Below, in pieces: positions 7,187 to 19,549 of a DNA stretch of 64,000 bases. This DNA comes from Gammaproteobacteria bacterium. GTDB lineage: Bacteria > Pseudomonadota > Gammaproteobacteria > Poriferisulfidales > Poriferisulfidaceae. The stretch is from NCBI GenBank assembly GCA_028819565.1, contig JAPPLD010000018.1:50844-114843 (forward strand), read 5' to 3'. Position numbers and translations under genes: made by a program. The first letter of the stretch is position 1. Every line of letters begins with the position of its first letter. Under the pieces are notes generated by a model that ran no database searches, was not told the DNA's origin, and worked only from the letters and a program-made list of their open reading frames with translations.

Positions 7187-10100
7187 GCTTTGTCCACCTG
7201 CACCTGCATACCGAGTATTCGCTGGACGACGGGTTGGTGCGCATTGACCCGCTGATGGAGCGGGCGGCGGAATTGGCCATGCCGGCGGTCGCCCTGACCG
7301 ACCGCAACAACCTGTTCGCAGCCGTCAAGTTCTACAAGACGGCACTGAACTACGGCATCAAGCCGATCCTGGGCGCGGAGATCGACCTCGAGATCCCGGT
7401 CATGCACGACCGGTCCGCCCGGACGGTGCTGCTGTGCCAGAACCAGGACGGTTACCGGAATCTTTGCCAGTTGCTGAGCGACCGCTATCGGAAAGGGAGC
7501 GACCAGATCTTGCGCAAGGACCTGGCGAAGTGTAGCGAAGGGTTGATTGCTCTTTCCGGCGGCGTCGCCGGGGATCTCGGGCAGGCCATGATCGCCGAAA
7601 ACCATCGGGCCGCGAGCGCGGCGCTGGAATACTGGAAGCGCCATTTTCCCGAGCGGTTCTACCTGGAGGTGACCAAGACCGACCGGGAGCACGAGGAGGA
7701 TTTCCTGCAGTTCGCGCTGGAGTGCGTGAGCGAACACGATTTGCCGATGGTCGCGACCAACGATGTGCGGTTCCTATCCAGCGAAGATTTCGAGGCGCAC
7801 GAGGTTCGCGTATGCATCCGCAGCCAGCAGCGCGTCAACGATCCGGACCGGGCGCGCGAGTACAGCAAGGAGCAGCATCTGCGCTCGGAGATCGTGATGC
7901 GGGAGGCGTTCGAGAGCTACCCGGAGGCGCTTGAGAACACTGGGCAGATCGCTGTGCGCTGCAACTGCCGGTTGGACCTGGGGCGGACGCTGTTGCCTGC
8001 CTTCCCGACTCCCGACGGGGAGTCGATGGACGATTACCTGGACCGGTTGGCGCACGAGGGTTTAACCCGTCGCCTGGAGCGCCTTGAGACCAGCGGGCGG
8101 ATGGTAGGGCCGGAGTCCGACTACCGGGAGCGGCTTGAGCATGAACTGGGTGTCATCCACCAGACCGGTTTCAGCGGTTATTTCGTGATCGTCGCGGATT
8201 TCGTGGAATGGGCGCGCGACAACGACATCCCTGTCGGCCCCGGGCGTGGCTCCGGTGCGGGATCGCTGGTGGCTTACGCCCTCGGAATCACGGGCCTCGA
8301 CCCGTTGCGTTACGGACTACTGTTCGAACGCTTCCTGAACCCTGCCCGTGTCAGCATGCCGGACTTCGATATCGATTTCTGCAACCAGAACCGCGACCGG
8401 GTGATCGAGTACGTGCGCAAGCGTTACGGGGAGGACAGTGTGGCGCAGATCATCACTTACGGCACGATGGCGGCCAAGGCGGCGATCCGCGATGTCGGCC
8501 GTGTGCTCGGCGCGCCGTACAACTACTGCGACCGCATCGCGCGCGCGGTTCCGAACGAACTGGGAATCACCTTGGCGAAAGCCTACCAGGACTCTCCGGA
8601 ATTCCGGGAGCTGGTCAGCCATCCAGAAGACACGACGGGCGCGCACCTGTATGAAGTGGCACTGCAGCTGGAGGGGGTGGTGCGCAATGCCTCGCGGCAT
8701 GCTGCTGGGGTGGTGATCGCACCGGGTGCGCTCACTGACTTCACGCCGCTGTATTTCGAGGCGCGGCAGCCCGACGTGGCAATCACCCAGTTCGACATGA
8801 AGGATGTCGAGGCGATCGGCCTAACCAAGTTCGATTTTCTTGGCCTGCGCACGGTGACGCTGCTGCACCAGTGCCTGGGCACGGTCAATGCGCACCGGGA
8901 GTCGCGGGGTGAGCCGCAGTTGGACCTGGACACGCTGCCGCTTGACGATCCAGACACTTATGAATTGCTGCAGCGGGCGCAGACCATGGAAGTATTCCAG
9001 TTGGAATCGGCTGGGATGCGTGACCTGCTGATACGGATGGGACCGGACTGCTTCGACGATCTAGTGGCACTAGTCGCGCTATATCGTCCGGGGCCACTCA
9101 ACTCGAAGATGGACATTGAATACATCCAGTGCAAGCACGATCCGAGCCGGGTCAGCTACCTGCATCCGGATTTGGAACCAATCCTGGCACCGACCTTCGG
9201 CGTGATCCTGTATCAGGAGCAGGTAATGCAGATCGCTCGCGAACTGGCAGGCTATTCGCTCGGCGAGACCGACCTGCTACGCCGCGCCATGGGCAAGAAG
9301 AAGCCGGAGGAAATGGCGGAACACACCGAGCGCTTCCAGAAGGGAGCCGCCGAGCATGGCTTGGCCCCGCTCGTGGCACGGAAGATCTTCGACCTGATGA
9401 AAGAATTCGCGGGATACGGGTTCAATAAGTCGCATTCGGTCGCGTATGCGCTGCTGGCGTACCAGAGCGCCTGGTTCAAGACGCACCATCCGGACGCGTT
9501 CATGGCGGCGGCGATGTCCAGCGAGATCGACGACACCGACAAGCTCGCGCTGCTGTGCAAGGAGGCGCGTGAACTCGAGTTGACGCTGAAGGGACCGGAC
9601 GTGAACGAGTCCGATTACTACTTCACAGTCCCGGCAGAAGGTGAGATCCGTTACGGACTGGGCGCGATCAAGGGGGTCGGGCAGGGCCTGGTGGCGCGCC
9701 TGGTAGAGGAGCGCGGAGAGACGCCGTTTGCCAGTTTGGAGGACCTGTGCCATCGCTTGGATACCCGCGACTACAGCGAGCGGGACCTGCGTGCGTTGAT
9801 TCATGCAGGTGCGCTGGACGGATTCGATGCGAGCCGCCGAGCCATGGCGGAGGCGGCCGGTCGCTTCAAGACCCAGGCCCAGCGGGTTCAGTCGGACCGG
9901 GACGTGGGTCAGGATTCGTTGTTCGCACAAGAGCCAGCCGCAGAGTTTTGTGCACTGCCGCAGGCCGAAGAGGAATACGAGACGTCTGAGCGATTGGCGT
10001 ACGAGTTCGAAGCCTTGGGGCTCTATTTCAGCGGGCATCCGTTCCTGCAGTACCGGCAACAGGTGACGCAGGTGGTGACGCAGTCGCTGTCCCAAGTGCG

Positions 10101-10650
10101 GCAGGCCGCTGAAGAGGCGGTGGAAGCCGGGCGCGGACGGTCGTGGGAGATACGCACCGCCGGCGTGGTGATGAAGATCTCCTATCCGCGCAATGGTGAG
10201 GTAGCATTCCTTGATCTTGAGGATGACCAAGAGCGGCTGGAGATCGTCTCCCAGGATCCGAGACGTGCGAAGGATTTCGAGGTGGGAGACTTGGTGCTGG
10301 TCCAGGGCGAGGCCCGGGTTCAGCCGAAGGCGGAACGCGGCGAACGCCTCCGGATCCGGGCAAAATCACTTTATTCCCTGGAACAGGTGAACCAGCACTG
10401 GGCGAGACGGGTGCACATCGTCCTCAACGGCGACAGCGGTCCGGACACGGTGCGTGCCATCAAGCAGGCATTGGCCGACCACCGGGGCGGCTGCGAGGTC
10501 AGCGTCGAATACGTGGGACAACAGGGCCCCAGCAAGTGGGTGCTGGACGAGGATTGGAGGGTTTCCGCGGACGAAGAGGCGCTGCAGGCGTTGCGGGGCG
10601 TAGCGGGCGTGGAATCGGCAAATGTCCTATACTCGCCGATTGACCCCTAG
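7183..10650 (+). CDS. dnaE: DNA polymerase III alpha subunit
   Basis: The replicative polymerase, 1155 residues from the ATG overlapping the rnhB stop. The N-terminal PHP domain begins VHLHLHTEYS. The C-family palm carries the catalytic acidic motif MPDFDIDF. The fingers, helix-hairpin-helix and OB-fold regions follow, the OB fold at roughly residues 980-1060. Length is close to E. coli DnaE (1160). An in-frame extension upstream of 7183 is rnhB shadow. Confidence 0.98.
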   Translation: MSFVHLHLHTEYSLDDGLVRIDPLMERAAELAMPAVALTDRNNLFAAVKFYKTALNYGIKPILGAEIDLEIPVMHDRSARTVLLCQNQDGYRNLCQLLSDRYRKGSDQILRKDLAKCSEGLIALSGGVAGDLGQAMIAENHRAASAALEYWKRHFPERFYLEVTKTDREHEEDFLQFALECVSEHDLPMVATNDVRFLSSEDFEAHEVRVCIRSQQRVNDPDRAREYSKEQHLRSEIVMREAFESYPEALENTGQIAVRCNCRLDLGRTLLPAFPTPDGESMDDYLDRLAHEGLTRRLERLETSGRMVGPESDYRERLEHELGVIHQTGFSGYFVIVADFVEWARDNDIPVGPGRGSGAGSLVAYALGITGLDPLRYGLLFERFLNPARVSMPDFDIDFCNQNRDRVIEYVRKRYGEDSVAQIITYGTMAAKAAIRDVGRVLGAPYNYCDRIARAVPNELGITLAKAYQDSPEFRELVSHPEDTTGAHLYEVALQLEGVVRNASRHAAGVVIAPGALTDFTPLYFEARQPDVAITQFDMKDVEAIGLTKFDFLGLRTVTLLHQCLGTVNAHRESRGEPQLDLDTLPLDDPDTYELLQRAQTMEVFQLESAGMRDLLIRMGPDCFDDLVALVALYRPGPLNSKMDIEYIQCKHDPSRVSYLHPDLEPILAPTFGVILYQEQVMQIARELAGYSLGETDLLRRAMGKKKPEEMAEHTERFQKGAAEHGLAPLVARKIFDLMKEFAGYGFNKSHSVAYALLAYQSAWFKTHHPDAFMAAAMSSEIDDTDKLALLCKEARELELTLKGPDVNESDYYFTVPAEGEIRYGLGAIKGVGQGLVARLVEERGETPFASLEDLCHRLDTRDYSERDLRALIHAGALDGFDASRRAMAEAAGRFKTQAQRVQSDRDVGQDSLFAQEPAAEFCALPQAEEEYETSERLAYEFEALGLYFSGHPFLQYRQQVTQVVTQSLSQVRQAAEEAVEAGRGRSWEIRTAGVVMKISYPRNGEVAFLDLEDDQERLEIVSQDPRRAKDFEVGDLVLVQGEARVQPKAERGERLRIRAKSLYSLEQVNQHWARRVHIVLNGDSGPDTVRAIKQALADHRGGCEVSVEYVGQQGPSKWVLDEDWRVSADEEALQALRGVAGVESANVLYSPIDP

Positions 10651-10662
10651 TTTTTCGCCGCC

Positions 10663-11619
10663 ATGAACCCGGATTTTCTCGACTTCGAACAGCCGATCGC
10701 CGAACTGGACGCAAAGATCCGCGAACTCCGCCACATGGGGGCGGAGAGCGACCTGGATCTCGACACAGAGATCGAGCGCCTGCAAGGCCGCAGGCGGGCG
10801 CTGGCCGAGGACATTTTCTCCAACCTGTCAGCCTGGCAGGTCACGCAACTGGCCCGCCATCCGCAGCGTCCCTACACTCGCGACTACCTGCCGCACCTGT
10901 TCAGCGAGTTCCATGAACTGCACGGCGATCAGGCGTATGCGGACGATCAGGCCATCCTGGCCGGGATGGCGCGCCTGGACAGCACGCCTGTCATGGTGAT
11001 CGGGCACCAGAAAGGCCGGGACACCAAGGAGAAGCTGGAACACAACTTCGGCATGCCGCGGCCGGAGGGCTACCGCAAGGCGCGCCGCCTGATGCAGATG
11101 GCGGAGCGTTTCCGGATGCCGATCATCACGTTCATCGACACGCCGGGCGCATACCCAGGCATTGGAGCAGAGGAACGCGGGCAGAGCGAGGCCATTGCCC
11201 GAAACTTGGAAGTCATGGCCGAATTGAGGGTGCCGATCATGAGTGTCGTGATTGGTGAGGGCGGTTCCGGCGGCGCACTGGCGATCGGCGTTAGCGATCA
11301 CCTGATGATGCTGCAGTACAGCATTTATTCGGTAATTTCCCCGGAAGGCTGCTCGTCCATTCTCTGGAAGAGCGCCGAAAAGGCGCAAGAGGCTGCCGAG
11401 GCCCTGGGCCTGACGTCGGAGCGCCTCAAGCAGCTTGAATTGATCGACGAAATCGTGGAGGAACCGCTGGGCGGTGCGCACCGTGACCTGGAGGCAATGT
11501 CTGCCACCCTGAAGCAGGCGTTGGCGAAGGGCTTGGCGGAACTCGGAGCCCTGGATCCGGTAGCGCTGGTTGACCGTCGGGAGGACCGGTTGCTGCAGGT
11601 CGGGATGTACCAGACATGA
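10663..11619 (+). CDS. accA: acetyl-CoA carboxylase carboxyltransferase subunit alpha
   Basis: 318 residues (E. coli 319). It is the alpha half of the carboxyltransferase that moves CO2 from biotin to acetyl-CoA, the first step of fatty acid synthesis. Recognisable blocks are the N-terminal coiled coil ([14 protein letters not shown]), [26 protein letters not shown] and [12 protein letters not shown]. It lies 12 bases after dnaE and overlaps tilS by ATGA. Confidence 0.98.
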   Translation: MNPDFLDFEQPIAELDAKIRELRHMGAESDLDLDTEIERLQGRRRALAEDIFSNLSAWQVTQLARHPQRPYTRDYLPHLFSEFHELHGDQAYADDQAILAGMARLDSTPVMVIGHQKGRDTKEKLEHNFGMPRPEGYRKARRLMQMAERFRMPIITFIDTPGAYPGIGAEERGQSEAIARNLEVMAELRVPIMSVVIGEGGSGGALAIGVSDHLMMLQYSIYSVISPEGCSSILWKSAEKAQEAAEALGLTSERLKQLELIDEIVEEPLGGAHRDLEAMSATLKQALAKGLAELGALDPVALVDRREDRLLQVGMYQT

Positions 11620-12881
11620 CGCCGTCCGCTCTTGCCGTCGCGAAAGCCCTGGAGGCGCTGCCGGAACTCTGTCCCGGCGTGCGGACTTGGGTCGTGGCCT
11701 ACAGTGGGGGCCGGGACTCGACCGCACTGTTGCATGCCACGCGCGCGTTTGCCGCGCAGCGCGGTGATGCGGTTCGGGCGGTGCACGTCAACCACGGGCT
11801 TCAGCCTGCGGCCCGGGACTTCGAACAACACTGCGCGGCAGTCTGCCGCGAGTGGGAAATTCCACTGGAGCGGATGCAACGGGAGGCAGATCCGACCCCC
11901 GGACTAGGCCCGGAGGCGCAGGCACGCGAGATCCGCTACCAGGCATTGCGTCGGCACGCGCGTCGCGGGGTTGCGATCCTGCTGGCGCACCACCGGGACG
12001 ACCAGGCGGAAACCCTGCTGCTGCAGTTGCTGCGGGGCGCCGGCGTGGCCGGGACCGCCGCCATGCCATTGTGCCGGGACTGGGGAGAAGGGAAACTCGT
12101 GCGCCCGCTGCTGGACGTGTCACGCCAAGAGATCGAAGACTATGTCCGCGGTCACCGTTTGACGTTCATGGAGGATCCAAGCAACTTCGATACCGGAATC
12201 GAGCGCAACTTCCTGCGCCGCGAGGTGCTGCCTCTGCTGGAGGAACGCTGGCCTTCGGCATCGCAAACATTGGCCCGCTCGACCCGGCATCATGCACACG
12301 CCGCGCGCCTGCTGCAAGAGCGCGCCGAACAGGACTTGGGCGACGCAGACACGATCGAGGTGGAATTCCTGGCCTCGCTCTCGCAGGACCGGCAGATCAA
12401 CCTGGTGCGCTTCTGGATTGCCCGACAGGGGTTTCCGGTTCCAAGCGAACGGCGGCTTTCGCGGTGGCTGGACACGGTGCATGCCGCCGGCACCGACCGC
12501 GTGCCGGCGGATATCTTCGAGACCTACCGGATGTACCGTTGGCGCGGCCATCTGCATCTTGTGCCTCGGCTGCCAGTCGTCCCGGAGGGGCAGTGCTGGC
12601 ACTGGCGCCGGGGGGAAGCGCTGGTTCTTCCGGAATTGGATCTGGAGTTGCGCTGGGAGTCGCTGCAGGCGCAACTGGGCGAGGAGGTCGAAACGGACCT
12701 TGAAGTGCGCCTGCGTACAGGCGGGGAACGCTGCCGACCCGAAGGCCGGCAACATCGCCATTCATTGAAAAAACTGCTACAGGAAGCGGGTGTTCCGCCG
12801 TGGCGCCGCGGTCGGATCCCGCTGGTCTACCAGCACGCGAATCTCCGGTTGGTCTGGGATCATTTCGCGTGCCGGCCGTAG
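11616..12881 (+). CDS. tilS: tRNA(Ile)-lysidine synthetase TilS
   Basis: A 421-residue N-type ATP pyrophosphatase that converts C34 of tRNA-Ile(CAU) to lysidine so that AUA is read as Ile. The PP-loop SGGRDS lies at residues 30-35, followed by HVNHGL, the [20 protein letters not shown] block and a C-terminal substrate-binding domain ([16 protein letters not shown]). It is the last gene of the operon; a minus-strand gene follows immediately. Confidence 0.96.
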   Translation: MTPSALAVAKALEALPELCPGVRTWVVAYSGGRDSTALLHATRAFAAQRGDAVRAVHVNHGLQPAARDFEQHCAAVCREWEIPLERMQREADPTPGLGPEAQAREIRYQALRRHARRGVAILLAHHRDDQAETLLLQLLRGAGVAGTAAMPLCRDWGEGKLVRPLLDVSRQEIEDYVRGHRLTFMEDPSNFDTGIERNFLRREVLPLLEERWPSASQTLARSTRHHAHAARLLQERAEQDLGDADTIEVEFLASLSQDRQINLVRFWIARQGFPVPSERRLSRWLDTVHAAGTDRVPADIFETYRMYRWRGHLHLVPRLPVVPEGQCWHWRRGEALVLPELDLELRWESLQAQLGEEVETDLEVRLRTGGERCRPEGRQHRHSLKKLLQEAGVPPWRRGRIPLVYQHANLRLVWDHFACRP

Positions 12882-12897
12882 CAGCCAGGGATCGGGG

Positions 12898-13080
12898 CTA
12901 CTTGCTGGAAATCCCGAATATCTTATAGACTGGGCAGTTCCCGACTAGGCCGGTCACCAGCGGGATTAATCCCAGCCATGCCCACCAGGCCGCGTCGTAC
13001 ATCTCCAGTCCGACATACAGGATCACGACTCCGGCAACCACCCGAAGGACGCGTTCCACGATATGCACGTTAACTGTCAT
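12898..13080 (-). CDS. DUF2892 (YgaP-type) small membrane protein
   Basis: 60 residues from ATG 13080, preceded by a clear GGAGG ribosome site. Two hydrophobic helices are seen (VLRVVAGVVILYVGLEM and WWAWLGLIPLVTGLVG), followed by the family's NCPVYKIFGI ending. The DUF2892 domain occurs alone or fused to rhodanese. The conserved Cys suggests a redox or sulfur link, but no function is established from the sequence. A longer start 13 codons upstream is less likely because it lies above the ribosome site. Confidence 0.85.
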   Translation of the reverse strand: MTVNVHIVERVLRVVAGVVILYVGLEMYDAAWWAWLGLIPLVTGLVGNCPVYKIFGISSK

Positions 13081-13187
13081 GATGTTCCCTCCTCTTGGAG
13101 TAATTTTCATGCCCGTCATGCGGACATGAACTCAGTATACTCTTGGACGGAATTTTTGCAGAAGCGTTCCGTTCGACACCTCCCTGA

Positions 13188-14855
<1,668 letters not shown>

Positions 14856-14856
14856 C

Positions 14857-15684
14857 GTGCCGGTGTTCTGCGATTTTCAGGCGGGAGTCCGCCAGCCGCT
14901 GTTCCTGATTTCCGGGCCGTGCGTGATCGAGAGCGAGGCTTTGGCGATGCAGGTGGCCGAACACTTGGTCAAAGCGACCCAGCAGCTCGGCATGCGCTAC
15001 GTGTTCAAGGCGTCGTTCGACAAGGCCAACCGTACCAGTGGCGGCAGTTTCCGCGGTCCGGGCATGGAGGAAGGGTTGCGCATCCTGGAACAGGTACGCA
15101 CGCAGTTCGACGTCCCGGTCCTCACGGACGTCCACGAGGACACGCCGGTGGACGAGGTGGCGGCGGTAGTGGATGTGCTGCAGACGCCGGCGTTCCTGTG
15201 CCGGCAGACCAACTACATCGCGCGGGTGGCGGCGGCCGGGCGTCCGGTCAACCTCAAGAAGGGCCAATTCCTTTCCCCTTGGGAGATGAGCCAGGTGGTG
15301 GCCAAGGCGCGTGAGGTCGGCGGGGAGGACCTGCTGGTTTGCGAGCGCGGGGCCAGTTTCGGCTACAACAACCTGGTCTCTGACATGCGCGCGCTGACGA
15401 TCCTGCGCGAAACCGGTTGCCCGGTCGTGTTCGATGCCACGCATTCGGTGCAGTTGCCGGGTGCGGGCGGCGGTGTTTCAGGCGGTCAGCGGGAATTCGT
15501 GCCGACCTTGGCGCGGGCGGCGGTAGGCGTTGGCGTGGCTGGATTGTTCATGGAGACTCACCCAGACCCTGATCAGGCGCTCAGCGACGGGGCGAACGCC
15601 TGGCCTATGTCTGAGATGGAACCGCTTCTACAGGTTCTTCTGGAACTCGACGAAGTCGCCAAGCGGAACTTGCCGCAGGACTGA
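14857..15684 (+). CDS. kdsA: 3-deoxy-8-phosphooctulonate synthase
   Basis: 275 residues from GTG. It condenses arabinose-5-phosphate with phosphoenolpyruvate to Kdo-8-phosphate, the third-step precursor of inner-core LPS. Blocks seen are [37 protein letters not shown] and [10 protein letters not shown]. The N-terminal GPCVIES carries a Cys where E. coli has Asn (GMNVLES). This is the mark of the metal-dependent class of KdsA, as in Aquifex, so a metal requirement is predicted. kdsD and kdsC lie elsewhere in this window (26.3-27.7 kb). Confidence 0.97.
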   Translation: MPVFCDFQAGVRQPLFLISGPCVIESEALAMQVAEHLVKATQQLGMRYVFKASFDKANRTSGGSFRGPGMEEGLRILEQVRTQFDVPVLTDVHEDTPVDEVAAVVDVLQTPAFLCRQTNYIARVAAAGRPVNLKKGQFLSPWEMSQVVAKAREVGGEDLLVCERGASFGYNNLVSDMRALTILRETGCPVVFDATHSVQLPGAGGGVSGGQREFVPTLARAAVGVGVAGLFMETHPDPDQALSDGANAWPMSEMEPLLQVLLELDEVAKRNLPQD

Positions 15685-15690
15685 AGCCCC

Positions 15691-17073
15691 CTACAGCAGC
15701 AGTGCGGTTCCCAGGCCGAGGAACGCCACAAATCCGACCACGTCCGTCACGGTCGTCAGGAGCACGCCGCCGGCCAGTGCCGGATCGATATTCAGGCGCC
15801 GCAGAGTCGGCGGCAGCAGTACGCCTGTCAGCGCTGCGAACACCATGTTGGCGATCAGCGCCAGCGCGATGACCGCACCGATCATCCAGGTATCGAACCA
15901 CAGCCCGGCAACCAGCGCGACCACGCCGCACCAGACCAGGCTGTTGACCAACCCGACGCCGAGTTCCTTGAGCAGCAGGGCCCGCACGTTTTGTGAGCTG
16001 ACTTGGCCGAGCGCTATTCCCCGGATGACCAGGATCAGGGTCTGGCTGCCGGCAATGCCGCCCATGCTGGCGACGATGGGCATCAGCACGGCCAGCGCCA
16101 CCACGCGCTCCAGGGTGTCCTGGAACAGCCCGATGGCGGCCGCAGCGATGAAGGCCGTGACTAGGTTGACGCCGAGCCAGACCGCACGCCGCCGCGAGGC
16201 GGACAGCACCGAATCAAACAGGTCTTCGTCTTCGCTCAGTCCGACGTAGCTGTGCAGCGTTTCCACGCCTTCGTCGCGGATTACGTCCACCACGTCGTCC
16301 ACCGTGATCCGGCCAAGCAGCAGGTTGTTCTCGTCTACTACAGCCGCCGACACCAGGTCGCGATCCTCGAAGACCGCGGCGACCGCGCCGTCTGGCATTT
16401 CCGCCGGAATCGGCGGTCGGTCGGATTCCATCACCTCGCCGACCAGGGTGTCCGGATCGTGTAGCAGCAGGGCGGTGATTGGCAGGACGCCGCGATAGTG
16501 TTCGAATCGGTCCACCACCATCAGCACGTCGGTGTGGCTCGGGATGCTCTCGTGCCGGCGCAGATAGCGCAGTACCACTTCCAGCGTGACGTCTGCGCGC
16601 ACCGTGATCACGCTGGTGTCCATCAACCCGCCGGCGGTGTCCTCGTCGTAGGTCAGGACCGCCTCCAGCCGCGAGCGGTACTGCTGATCCATGTCGTTGA
16701 GGATCTGCGAGCTGACGGCCTCCGGGAGATCGGCCAGCAGGTCCGCCAGGTCGTCGATGTCCAGGCCCTCGGTCGCGCTGACCAGGGCGTCCTCGTCCAT
16801 TTCGCCGATCAGGGAAACGCGGACCTCGTCGCCGACCTCGAGCAGGACTTCGCCGTCGTGCTCGTGGTCCAGCATGCCCCAGACGATGAAGCGCTGGGCG
16901 CGCGGCAGGGACTCCAGCAGTTGCGCGACCTCGGCTGGATGCAGTGCCCGCAGCATCTTGCGGACCGTCTGCATGGTGCCGGAATTCAGGGCCTCGGCCA
17001 ATGCCGTGACCTGCTCGCTCGGCGTCGGCACGGGCGGTTGGACAGGCGGCGGGGTAGGGACGGCGGCAGTCAT
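15691..17073 (-). CDS. mgtE: magnesium transporter MgtE
   Basis: A 460-residue inner-membrane Mg2+ channel. It has a proline-rich start, a helical N domain (about residues 25-130), two CBS domains (about 140-265) and a C-terminal domain of about five membrane helices (from about 290) with conserved MGGIAGSQT. The length is normal. It lies 66 bases downstream of ptsI on the same strand and may be the last gene of that operon. This placement recurs in gammaproteobacterial PTS-Ntr loci as I recall. Confidence 0.95.
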   Translation of the reverse strand: MTAAVPTPPPVQPPVPTPSEQVTALAEALNSGTMQTVRKMLRALHPAEVAQLLESLPRAQRFIVWGMLDHEHDGEVLLEVGDEVRVSLIGEMDEDALVSATEGLDIDDLADLLADLPEAVSSQILNDMDQQYRSRLEAVLTYDEDTAGGLMDTSVITVRADVTLEVVLRYLRRHESIPSHTDVLMVVDRFEHYRGVLPITALLLHDPDTLVGEVMESDRPPIPAEMPDGAVAAVFEDRDLVSAAVVDENNLLLGRITVDDVVDVIRDEGVETLHSYVGLSEDEDLFDSVLSASRRRAVWLGVNLVTAFIAAAAIGLFQDTLERVVALAVLMPIVASMGGIAGSQTLILVIRGIALGQVSSQNVRALLLKELGVGLVNSLVWCGVVALVAGLWFDTWMIGAVIALALIANMVFAALTGVLLPPTLRRLNIDPALAGGVLLTTVTDVVGFVAFLGLGTALLL

Positions 17074-17139
17074 GTGAGGCGGGGCAAATAAACGTTCAGG
17101 GCCTCGGCAAAGTCCCGGTGCTGGCGGTGGGTTTGGCGC

Positions 17140-18879
17140 TCAGGCCTTCGCCAGGGCCTCGACCATCCCGTGGATCTTTTCCGGCTGCGGGCAGTTCAGG
17201 ATCTCTTGGCACTGCTTCTGCAGTGTTTCGGACGAAACGTGGTTAATGATCTGCTTGATTTCGAGCAGGGAACCCGGGTGCGTACTGAATTCGCGCAGGC
17301 CGAGCCCGACCAACAACCGGGTCAGGCGCGGATTGCTGGCCATTTCGCCGCACATGCTGACTGGTGTGCCGGCCTGTTTGCCGGCCTGGATCGTGTGGTG
17401 GATCAGGAATAGCACGGCCGGGTGCAGCGGGTCAAACAGGTAGTGGACTTGGTCGTCGACCCGATCGATGGCCAGCGTGTACTGGATCAGGTCGTTGGTC
17501 CCGATCGACAGGAAATCCAAATGATGGGCGAAGACACTGGCAGAGATGGCGGCGGCCGGCACCTCGATCATGCCCCCGATCTTGATTTCCGGGTCGTATG
17601 CGGCGCCTTCGGATCCCAGTTTCTCCATGCAGTCGCGGATCAGGGCCAGGCTCTGCGACAGCTCAGAACTGTTGGTGAGCATCGGCAGCATGACGTGGAC
17701 GGGCCCGTGCGCGGAGGCGCGCAGGATCGCACGCAGTTGTGCCATGAAGACAGGCTTATTCTGCAGGGACCGCCGGATTGCACGCAGGCCGAGGGCAGGG
17801 TTCGGCGCGATCGCGCCTTCGTAGTCCGGGTCGAATTCCTTGTCGGCACCCAGGTCCAGGGTGCGGATGGTCAGTGGCTTGCCGTCCAGCGCGACCACCA
17901 GGTCCCGGTACACCTCGTACTGTTCGTCGGTGCTGGCGCCTTCAGGGCGGTCGAGGTAGAAGAACTCGGTGCGGTACAGCCCGACGCCTTCCGCTTGAAC
18001 CTCGTGCACATGGGGAATCTCTTCGATCAGGTCGATGTTGCATTTCAACGTGACTGATTGTTTGTCGCGCGTGATGGTCGGCTTGTCGCGCAGCGCCATC
18101 AACTTTTCCACGCGCTCCTGCTCCGCACGCTGGTACTCCCGGTACTGGTCGACCAGCCAGTTCGCGTCGTCGGCGCACAGGATAGTGCCGCCGTGTCCGT
18201 CGATCAGCACGAGCTCGCCGTCTTCCAGCAGCATGCCCGCGTCGTGCAGGCCGACTACCGCCGGAATCTGCAGGCTGCGGGCCAGGATGGCGGTGTGCGA
18301 CATGGAACTGCCGAACTGGGTGACGAAGGCGGCGACATTCTGGTGCTGGATCAGCACGGTGTCGGCCGGCGTCAGGTCGTCCGCGACCACGATGCGGCCG
18401 GTCAGGTCGCGTTCCTGGACTTCGGCCGTGCCCTCTTCGGTCTCGCTCAGATTCTCCTGTACCTTGCGGATGACATGCTGCACGTCGTTCTTGCGCGTGC
18501 GCAGGTAGGCATCCTCCATGCTGTCGAACACAGCAACCAGTTGCTCCAGAGTGTCCTCCAACGCCCACTCGGCGTTGCAGCTCTGGGCGCGGATGGTCTC
18601 CGCGGGCATGTCCACAAGCATGGCGTCATCCAGCATCAGCAGGTGGGCGTCGAGGAAACCGGTCACTTCCTGGCGCATTTTTTCGGGCACCATGTCGCGC
18701 ACTTCGCGCAACTGCTTGCGGGATTCCTCCAGCGCCTCGTTCAGGCGCTCGATCTCGGATTCGATCTGATCTGACTCCAGGGTGCGCTTCGAAATATGGG
18801 TCTCACCACGCTTGAGGACGTGAACCCAGCCCTGAGTAATGCCTCGGGAGACCCCGATGCCATTGATGATCATGGGCAT
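17140..18879 (-). CDS. ptsI: PTS enzyme I (phosphoenolpyruvate-protein phosphotransferase)
   Basis: 579 residues, the length of sugar-type EI; there is no N-terminal GAF domain, so it is not EI-Ntr (PtsP). The phosphorylated His lies in SSMSHTAILARS. The PEP-binding barrel has LYRTEFFYL and the active-site Cys in MCGEMASNP. It phosphorylates HPr from PEP in the cytoplasm. It overlaps ptsH by 10 bases. No EIIBC permease is present in the window, which suggests a regulatory role. Confidence 0.96.
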   Translation of the reverse strand: MPMIINGIGVSRGITQGWVHVLKRGETHISKRTLESDQIESEIERLNEALEESRKQLREVRDMVPEKMRQEVTGFLDAHLLMLDDAMLVDMPAETIRAQSCNAEWALEDTLEQLVAVFDSMEDAYLRTRKNDVQHVIRKVQENLSETEEGTAEVQERDLTGRIVVADDLTPADTVLIQHQNVAAFVTQFGSSMSHTAILARSLQIPAVVGLHDAGMLLEDGELVLIDGHGGTILCADDANWLVDQYREYQRAEQERVEKLMALRDKPTITRDKQSVTLKCNIDLIEEIPHVHEVQAEGVGLYRTEFFYLDRPEGASTDEQYEVYRDLVVALDGKPLTIRTLDLGADKEFDPDYEGAIAPNPALGLRAIRRSLQNKPVFMAQLRAILRASAHGPVHVMLPMLTNSSELSQSLALIRDCMEKLGSEGAAYDPEIKIGGMIEVPAAAISASVFAHHLDFLSIGTNDLIQYTLAIDRVDDQVHYLFDPLHPAVLFLIHHTIQAGKQAGTPVSMCGEMASNPRLTRLLVGLGLREFSTHPGSLLEIKQIINHVSSETLQKQCQEILNCPQPEKIHGMVEALAKA

Positions 18880-19151
18880 GGTTCAGCGCCTTCTCCAAAT
18901 CCGCTTTCAAACAGGGCAACGAGGGCCTGCATGGCCTCTTCCTCGTCCGGGCCGCTGGTGAACAGCTGCACCGGGGTGCCGTGGGTGGCCGCCAGCATCA
19001 TGATGCTCATGATGCTTTTGGCGTTGGCCCGCTTGCCTTCTTTTTCGATTTCCATTTGCGCCTGGTACTGGCTCGCTTCGCTGACCAGCTTGGCGGCGGC
19101 CCGCGCGTGCAGCCCGAGCTTATTGACGACAGTAGCGTTTTTTTCGATCAT
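18870..19151 (-). CDS. ptsH: phosphocarrier protein HPr
   Basis: 93 residues. The phosphorylated His15 is in KLGLHARAAAKL. Ser46 is in AKSIMSIMML, the site used by HPr kinase in bacteria that have one; no hprK is in this window. It accepts phosphate from EI and passes it to EIIA proteins. The gene overlaps the EIIA gene upstream by four bases. Confidence 0.95.
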   Translation of the reverse strand: MIEKNATVVNKLGLHARAAAKLVSEASQYQAQMEIEKEGKRANAKSIMSIMMLAATHGTPVQLFTSGPDEEEAMQALVALFESGFGEGAEPCP

Positions 19152-19549
19152 TCGGACTCTCCCGCTTCGATGATGATGCCGATGCGGCCGTTGGTGGCCA
19201 GGCTTTCGGCAAGTTGACTTCGGCTGCGTTGCTGCAGGTTGAACAGCTTCACGACCATCGGCAAATTGATGCCGGAGACGAGGGTGGTTTCCGGATATTC
19301 GCGCATCAGCCGCTTCGCCAGGTTGTACGGCGTGGCGCCGTACAGGTCGGACAGGATCAGCAGTCCGTCCTTGCAGTCCAACGATGCATAGAGCTCCCGG
19401 AGTTCGGCGAGGGCGGCGTCCAGGTCGCAGTCCTCAATGACTCCGTAGCAGGCCAGATTTTCCGGGGGGCGCGCGAAAATTCGCGACGCGACGTCCACCA
19501 GCTGCTGACCCAGCTGGTGATGCGTGATTGTCAGCATGCCTACGCTCAT
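19148..19549 (-). CDS. PTS EIIA component, mannose/fructose type
   Basis: A 133-residue EIIA-Man fold protein. The likely phosphorylated residue is His10 in LTITHHQLG. Other family blocks are DLYGATPYN and VSGINLPMV. Stand-alone EIIA-Man proteins next to rapZ and ptsH, without EIIB, C or D, are common in proteobacteria and are thought to be regulatory phosphate acceptors. It overlaps rapZ by four bases (ATGA). Confidence 0.92.
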   Translation of the reverse strand: MSVGMLTITHHQLGQQLVDVASRIFARPPENLACYGVIEDCDLDAALAELRELYASLDCKDGLLILSDLYGATPYNLAKRLMREYPETTLVSGINLPMVVKLFNLQQRSRSQLAESLATNGRIGIIIEAGESE